From contig JAQFVV010000183.1 in NCBI GenBank assembly GCA_028023455.1, positions 1,302,001-1,366,000 on the forward strand: a stretch of 64,000 bases of DNA. The letters run 5' to 3'. The DNA is from Epiperipatus broadwayi (lineage: Eukaryota > Onychophora > Udeonychophora > Euonychophora > Peripatidae). Positions 58,255 through 64,000 of this stretch are shown here, piece after piece. How positions within the stretch are numbered: the first letter of the stretch is position 1; each line of letters opens with the position of its first letter. The notes under the pieces are model-generated. The model worked only from the letters and a program-made list of their open reading frames with translations, was not told where the DNA came from and did no database searches. A program made the position numbers and the translations under genes.

Positions 58255-60577
58255 ATTTAGGTAAACCAATTACCTTTAGGAAGACCTATAAAATAAGGAA
58301 AATTTCCCAATATTTGAAAAGTTGTAATCAAATTGCTGATATCAATAACAAACTACCTAGTAGAACAGCCTTTGTATATCAACCAATAAGGGAAAGCCAA
58401 GAAACTAATGAACAAAATAGTTCCCTGAATGAAGAAATAGGAAAAAAATGATGAATTAGCCCATAAAGAGATCTCAAAACAAGATGGTACAAAGTCTAGG
58501 ATAAAAGAATAAATACAAGAAAGCACCCAAAGCTTCCCCGATCACTTCATAAATGTTGAAATGATAAGAGAAGGTGAGAATATGCATAAAAAAATCAAGC
58601 TATGATAAAAAGTTTTTGTTAAATCAAACTAAAATTTCAGATAATGTTAAGAATGAATATAATACATCTAAGGGAAAATCTCAACAGTTAACTAAAATAT
58701 CTAATGATAACTTTAAACCTAAAAATAGAAATTAAAAGGATCACAAAAAATTAAGAAGGGGGCCTATAGCAACAAATAGTCATTTAAATCTATAACTAAA
58801 TAACAACACTGAAACACTAAATATTATTAAAAATGACTCTAATTCATCTAAAAAAGATACCCAACAGCTAAACTATGCATCAGAAGATAATTCTAAACCT
58901 AAAAACCAATGTGAAAAGGAACTGAAACTAAGGAGAAAATGGAATATGTAAATTAATAATGATTTGGACATAGACCCATATAGTAATATTAAAATTATTG
59001 ATAATATGGAAGGCAGCTCCAGTACACATAAGAAAGACTCTCATCAATTAATCCATATGCCCTATGAGAATTTTGAATCTATAATTAAGTTTAAAAAGAT
59101 TTTGAAGCAAAGAAAAGAAGCTGATGCAATTACCAATAATAACTTAGACACAAATACATATAAAGATAACAAAATGCTAGACAACACTAAACATAACAGA
59201 GATGCCTAAGAAAGGCTTTTAACAGATGACATATGATAATCTCAAACCTACAAAATATACCTACAAAACTGAAAACCAAAGGAAAAACAGAGAAGGGGGA
59301 TATCAAAACTACAAAAAAGGAGAACTCTTTAACAGAAACACATACAAAAAAATGGATCCTTGGATAAAATAAGTTATGCTAAGGCAGTAAAAAGAGAAGA
59401 ATAACCTGCAGTTTATAGCAGCCTCTCCCAAATGGACTATAATGGCATTATTAATCTTTTAGATGAGGACTATGAAGAAAAACTGGGAACTCACAAAGCA
59501 ATGATCTTGCAAAATAACACTCAATTAGACAAATAAAATATTCAACAGATAATTAAAAACATTAATTCAACAATCCCACCAAAATTGCTCAAATGTTTCA
59601 AAAACTACCATAATGAAAAACCGCTGATATTAACCATCACTGATGAGCAAGGTCAGTTATATAGATTTCCAGTGAAAGATTTCTATGAAGAAATTGATTC
59701 AGAAAACCTTTGGAGAACTATTTTTAAACTGATCACACACCCCAATAATAAATACATTATTCTAGAATTTTACTCAGTCTTCCAAAAGGAATTCTTTAAA
59801 AAACATATAACAATGCTTAAGGATAAGATACTCTGTTGGGTGGATTTAGATTGACCTGGAACCCTATTAGGCCAGATAATAGTTGCCTTTAGAGGAGTCC
59901 CCCCCCTTGTGCTACTTCTGTATACTCAGGACCCATCTAGTGTGTGACTATCCAGCAAGAATATGTAATATCTGTCAAGGAAGAGAAAATAGATATCATA
60001 GTTGTGGTGTTTGTGTATTGGTTCCATTAGATAATAATAACTCACCTACAATGGGATTGATATCAATTGAAATTACAGAAGCCCCCAGGATACAATTAGG
60101 GGCTATTAAAGCTTCAATCCCCTCAATGGATAATTCACCTGAGATTACTAGAGTCTCCATTGCCCCAATGGATATTTTATTCCCAGAGCTAATAGTGAAG
60201 ATAGCTCATTCTCAGCCACCATCATAGACATAACCCCTACTGATATAGGAACCATTGAAGATGACAAATTTCCTTCCCTACAAGGAATACAACCCAATAA
60301 ATCTATTAAATGCAAAAATCATAAGAAATTAAAGTCAGAACATAAAGGAGGTCATTCTCAGATTGGGACAAGACCATTAAAAATGTATCACCAGATATAA
60401 CTGAATCAGACAACTCAGACCCCACTAATCATGCAGAAAAGGACAATATCACAGTCTAGTAAAGATCTAATACCAAAAGAAATCAACAATGGTCAGTTTG
60501 ACCTGAAGACTATAACATCCACAAATAGGTTCATGAAACCTAAAGTGGAGCTTCACTCACCACTGTCCTTCTTAAAA
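58255..60577 (+). pseudogene. LINE ORF1-like (gag-like) remnant with zinc knuckles
   Basis: The plus strand carries a lysine/asparagine-rich N-terminal part with diverged repeats of about 190 bp (58640, 58840, 58990: 'aacagctaaactatgcatc'-type phrases), a domain at 59585-59854 (LILTITDEQGQLYRFPVKDF, resembling an RNA-binding fold), a stop at 59852, and then, one frame shift later in a C8 run (59898-59905), CYFC...HLVCDYPARICNIC...RYHSC (59883-60010), two CCHC-like knuckles. The tail 60010-60230 is Pro/Ser/Ile-rich. The combination fits the ORF1 protein of LINEs, which coats element RNA. The neighbouring LINE C-terminus is upstream and on the same strand, so the two are separate insertions or a rearranged element. 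Confidence 0.6.
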
Positions 60578-61559
60578 TGATAAAAAATATCTATTAAAAA
60601 CATTATTTTGAAGAACTTAGCCCTACATTAGAACATTACCAAAAATATTCTACAATGGAAGTGTGCAACTTTTCCTTTGTTTTCTCTTTTGCTTTGTTAA
60701 AAAGCTTTCACCTAATTATTACCCAAAAATGTAAACCTTAGATACAATAAAGATTTTTTACCTTTTAAAAAAAATCAAATAAATATAATGTGACTGCAGT
60801 ATTTTTTACATTAAAAGTATTAATTAAAAAGAATAACATCTTAATTTTCATACATAAAAATACTGCAGAGTCAGTATTTTTTTCTATAGCTGAATTTTGT
60901 TGTTTTTTTTAATTTGAGAAGAATAAGTTTTCATACAAAAGATTCTGGTGCAAATGCATAAATAAATTTGTAAAATGATAATAATATTATGTAATTATTT
61001 AACATGAAATCTTTTTCGTATACTAATGAAATACTCTGAACAAACATGAGCTGAATCAAGCCACTATAAAAAGATGGCTTGGCTCAGCTCAAGTTATTTC
61101 TGATAATAATATTAATAATTAAGAAATTTTTACTAGAAACAAAAAAAGATTTTCAGTGATACATTTTGAAGTAAAACCAGATGTCAAATGTGCATTAAAC
61201 TATTCATGAATAAGTTCATTATGTGCTTTAATATGGATAAAAAAGTTGTACGGAAAAAAATAATAATATCACTTGGAAAATTTCATACTTGGCTCAAATT
61301 CATGAGTTTAAATTGTCTAAATTAACTCATGATGTAAAAAAGACATAGATTTGTTGTTCCAGAGTTCATAAGAAGTTTGAATGTCAGAACTGTGAGATAC
61401 AGTATCAATCCTGGGATTTCCCAATCCTCCCCAAGTCAGATATTTTACGAACTGGGCCAAATAGTGTATGGCAATCTGTGCTGTAGGAATTCTTTATGAT
61501 GCAGCATTTTTTTAAATATGACTTAGTAGTTATAAAAAGATATTAATAGCTGAAATACA
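60578..61559. other. AT-rich spacer
   Basis: Nothing recognised. Confidence 0.45.
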
Positions 61560-61790
61560 CAGGCTTATATATACCTGTGTCTATATATGTAATAGACTGG
61601 GTATGAGCACAGACTTTCACTTGACCCACCACTCTCCACACTATCTCATAACACTGATACACCTGAACACACATATGTCGAAAAGATAAATAATCACCAA
61701 TATACGTATTTCATGCTAAACCAGCAATCATCAGTTGGTCCAGATTACCATCTCTACACATATATGCTACAAGTGCTCAGATACATAAGC
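61560..61790 (-). mobile_element. Retrozyme-like unit, family 4 (5'-truncated)
   Basis: 'gagcacagactttcacttga', 'ccaccactctccacactatc' and 'ctacaagtgctcagata' mark the unit; it ends abruptly at about 61786 where the tandem copies continue with 'tattaagatag'. Ribozyme strand is minus. Confidence 0.7.
61690..61748 (-). ncRNA. Hammerhead ribozyme motif, family 4 (core intact)
   Basis: Minus strand. CTGATGA at 61728-61734 (complement), TGCT/AGCA stem II, GAA, ATACGTAT, A, TTGGT with ACCAA; outer stem I GTAATC with GATTAT has one mismatch. Confidence 0.8.
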
Positions 61791-62339
61791 TCAAATTTTA
61801 GAAATCTTGCAGAAAAAGGAATATCGCCATTTTGGTTGATAAGCAGCAAAAAAAAAACACATTTCAGGATTAGTTCTCATTACCAAAAATGAAGAGTATA
61901 AAATAATTCATTTAGTATTTCAATATAAATATCATTTTGGAAAATAGATATGAGTTGTGTAAATTGTTTCTTTTAGTCTAAAATTTTTCAACAAAAACAC
62001 AAAATCACTTTAAAAAACTCAATCTGCTACCAATTATTATATCTGTAGCAGAACCAGTGCTTTTGAATTATGTGTGTTAAAGATATTACTAATGGTAATA
62101 TGTCATCTAAACCTTAAGCTAATAGGGTTTTTCCCATTTCTATCTCATTTTGCCTATCTCTATAAAGAAACCTGAGTGGATGCAAACTTCCTTCAAAGGC
62201 ATATTCAATGTTACCCATTCACACTTTAAGCACTCTTTAGTTTTTATTAGTGTTTCAGAAATATCAAAATTTATCTTTTCTACACATCAACAATATGTAG
62301 AAAAAAATACTTAACAAGTATAGATTTTAATTTACTACA
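61791..62339. other. AT-rich spacer
   Basis: Nothing recognised. Confidence 0.45.
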
Positions 62340-62510
62340 ATCTTTACCAAGGCTATAACCTTGAGAATATGCGTGTAAAATGCGATAGTAGGGACCTCTA
62401 CAGGTGTTTAACCACAAGCTTATGCTATGGTTAAACACCTGTAGAGGTCCCTACTATCGCATTTTACATGCATATTCTCAAGGTTACAGCCTCGGTAAAT
62501 ATTACTTACA
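62340..62510. repeat. Long hairpin, family 5
   Basis: 'aaggctataaccttgagaat' and 'tagtagggacctctacaggt' (62349-62408) are followed by their reverse complement (62432-62500), with the loop at 'taaccacaagcttatgctat'. The arms are nearly identical. The single-arm relatives are at 14104 and 22925. Confidence 0.8.
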
Positions 62511-64000
62511 TAATCAATAAATTTATATTTACTACAATCTTTAATTAAATTTCTTTCCAATTGACTTTAGTATATGTTTTCCTTATTGAAATTATTTTAA
62601 CATCTAATCAATTGTCAAAAAATGTAACATCTTTTTAATGATAATTTTATCAAATCTTTCATAATTATTCTTATTTTACATCCATACAATATATTATTAA
62701 TAACGTTTTTAAATATGTAATGCTAAAATTATAAATCTATCTATGGGAACAGACAATCCCTAGTACATTATTAAGACCATTTACAATCACTGGTTCCCTA
62801 AGAATAATTAAAATTAACTTGTAAATAATGTCCATCTTTTGTTACATCAATGCCAATTTGTTTTGTCAGAAAAAAAGATCTTTTATCGAACAATATAGAC
62901 CTTGCATTGGTATAGCAATAGAGGGATAGTATTTCCAGGTTTATTAAATGAATCTTTGGTAATCTTGCTTTTAAATTGTTTTAATAATATATTCAAACTT
63001 GTTTGTTCTGTTAAGTAAGTTTTAATACATTAGTAAATATATTTATTTTTAGTACCACTAATTTAGTTCATAAATTGATATTTGTTTTCCCAAGCTGTGT
63101 CTATATTGGGCAAGTATTTGCTTTCCTGACAACTTTTTGTTACATTATTTTTAGATACTTTAGATTACTAGTGATCCAAAATATAAAAACTTTCTATTCA
63201 AATTCATTTATATCATCAAGATTTTTAACTTCTTTTTTCAAAGTTTCATTGTTTTGCTTATTCATATTTAAATACATTAACTACAATGAAAATAAAGGAA
63301 GTTGGCTTTAAAAACTTTCTCTGCTTGATTTCTTTAAGTATTCAGAAAGGATAAAAAATCAACTTTCAGTTAATAACAAATATCTTTTATATTGTGATTG
63401 TTTGACCTTGTTTTATTATTAGTGGCTTGATTTATAAAATTATAGAATTTTCTGCTTGGCAGAATTATAAAAGAAATGTGGAGAATTAAAATCATTATAA
63501 GGTTTTAAAGACAGAAATTCAACAAGCTGAGGAAAATATTTAAGAATCTAGAAAAATATATAATTTCAACTTACATTATTTCATCTATTGGAACATTGAG
63601 ATAGCACTAAATATGGATTTAATAAATAGTACTACCTAGTATATATTTGTTACTCAAGCTTATAATGCTGACGTAGAATTCACATAGTTTACTTATGAAA
63701 AAACTTGGTAAATATTGGTTAGTGAGTTTTTATAAGAACTGTAGCATTTACAAATTGAACATTGAAATTTATATAAATAAACATAAGAATGTATAAATAG
63801 ATGGACATTTTATTAAGAAATATCTCTTAGAAATCATTTGTCTTTTGTTTTTAGTAGTGAAGTAGAATAGTAGTTTGAGCATATTTCCATCTTCAGCTAT
63901 TATTTTGAAGTCTTTTACTTGTTTTATATTTTTTTATATTACTGTCTACACTTCCCCTCAAATTGCATTGTAAATGCTTCAATTTTTCTATTCTTCGTGA
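62511..64000. other. AT-rich spacer
   Basis: No gene supported. The 78-codon plus frame at 63075-63311 is hydrophobic and AT-driven; no product recognised. Confidence 0.4.

Overview
The window is gene-poor, very A+T-rich (roughly three quarters A+T by eye) animal nuclear DNA. No host protein-coding gene could be supported: no open reading frame exceeds about 120 codons, and every recognisable coding region is a decayed mobile-element gene. The mix of elements points to a metazoan: Penelope-like elements with a GIY-YIG domain, RTE-type and Jockey/CR1-type LINEs, a Gypsy-like LTR element, hAT remnants, tRNA-derived SINEs, and small hammerhead-ribozyme elements. The phylum cannot be fixed from this sequence.

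Layout. 0.2-5.9 kb: two Penelope-like copies, 5' end to 5' end, with an RTE fragment between them and a 1.5-kb hammerhead element inserted in the right copy. 6.3-7.0 kb: a LINE 3' end with poly(A) and target-site duplication (TSD). 8-27.6 kb: AT-rich spacer carrying SINEs, a hAT MITE with TSD, fold-back repeats and several hammerhead elements. 28.6-30.3 kb: a LINE with an RTE fragment nested inside it. 31-43 kb: spacer with microsatellites, a hAT piece holding a tRNA retropseudogene, a minisatellite and an RTE-type LINE on the minus strand. 44.0-51.4 kb: a Gypsy-like element with LTRs of about 1.8-1.9 kb and broken gag, protease, reverse transcriptase, RNase H and integrase-tail segments. 51.4-64 kb: tandem and inverted repeats, more hammerhead elements, a LINE C-terminus and a zinc-knuckle LINE ORF1 remnant.

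Main result. Sequence families scattered over the window carry type I hammerhead ribozyme motifs: CTGATGA, a stem II, GAA, a palindromic mini stem III and a matching stem I. One family has nine copies, at least six with an unmutated catalytic core. It occurs head-to-tail with a period of about 473-485 bp, sometimes with an inverted copy, and three loci are flanked by TSDs of 10-13 bp. A second family sits as a 1.5-kb insertion in one Penelope copy while the sister copy keeps the empty site. The arrangement is what is expected of animal retrozymes, small non-autonomous elements thought to move through ribozyme-processed circular RNA. A Penelope-like or other retroelement reverse transcriptase, of the kinds whose relics lie nearby, is a plausible but unproven mobiliser.
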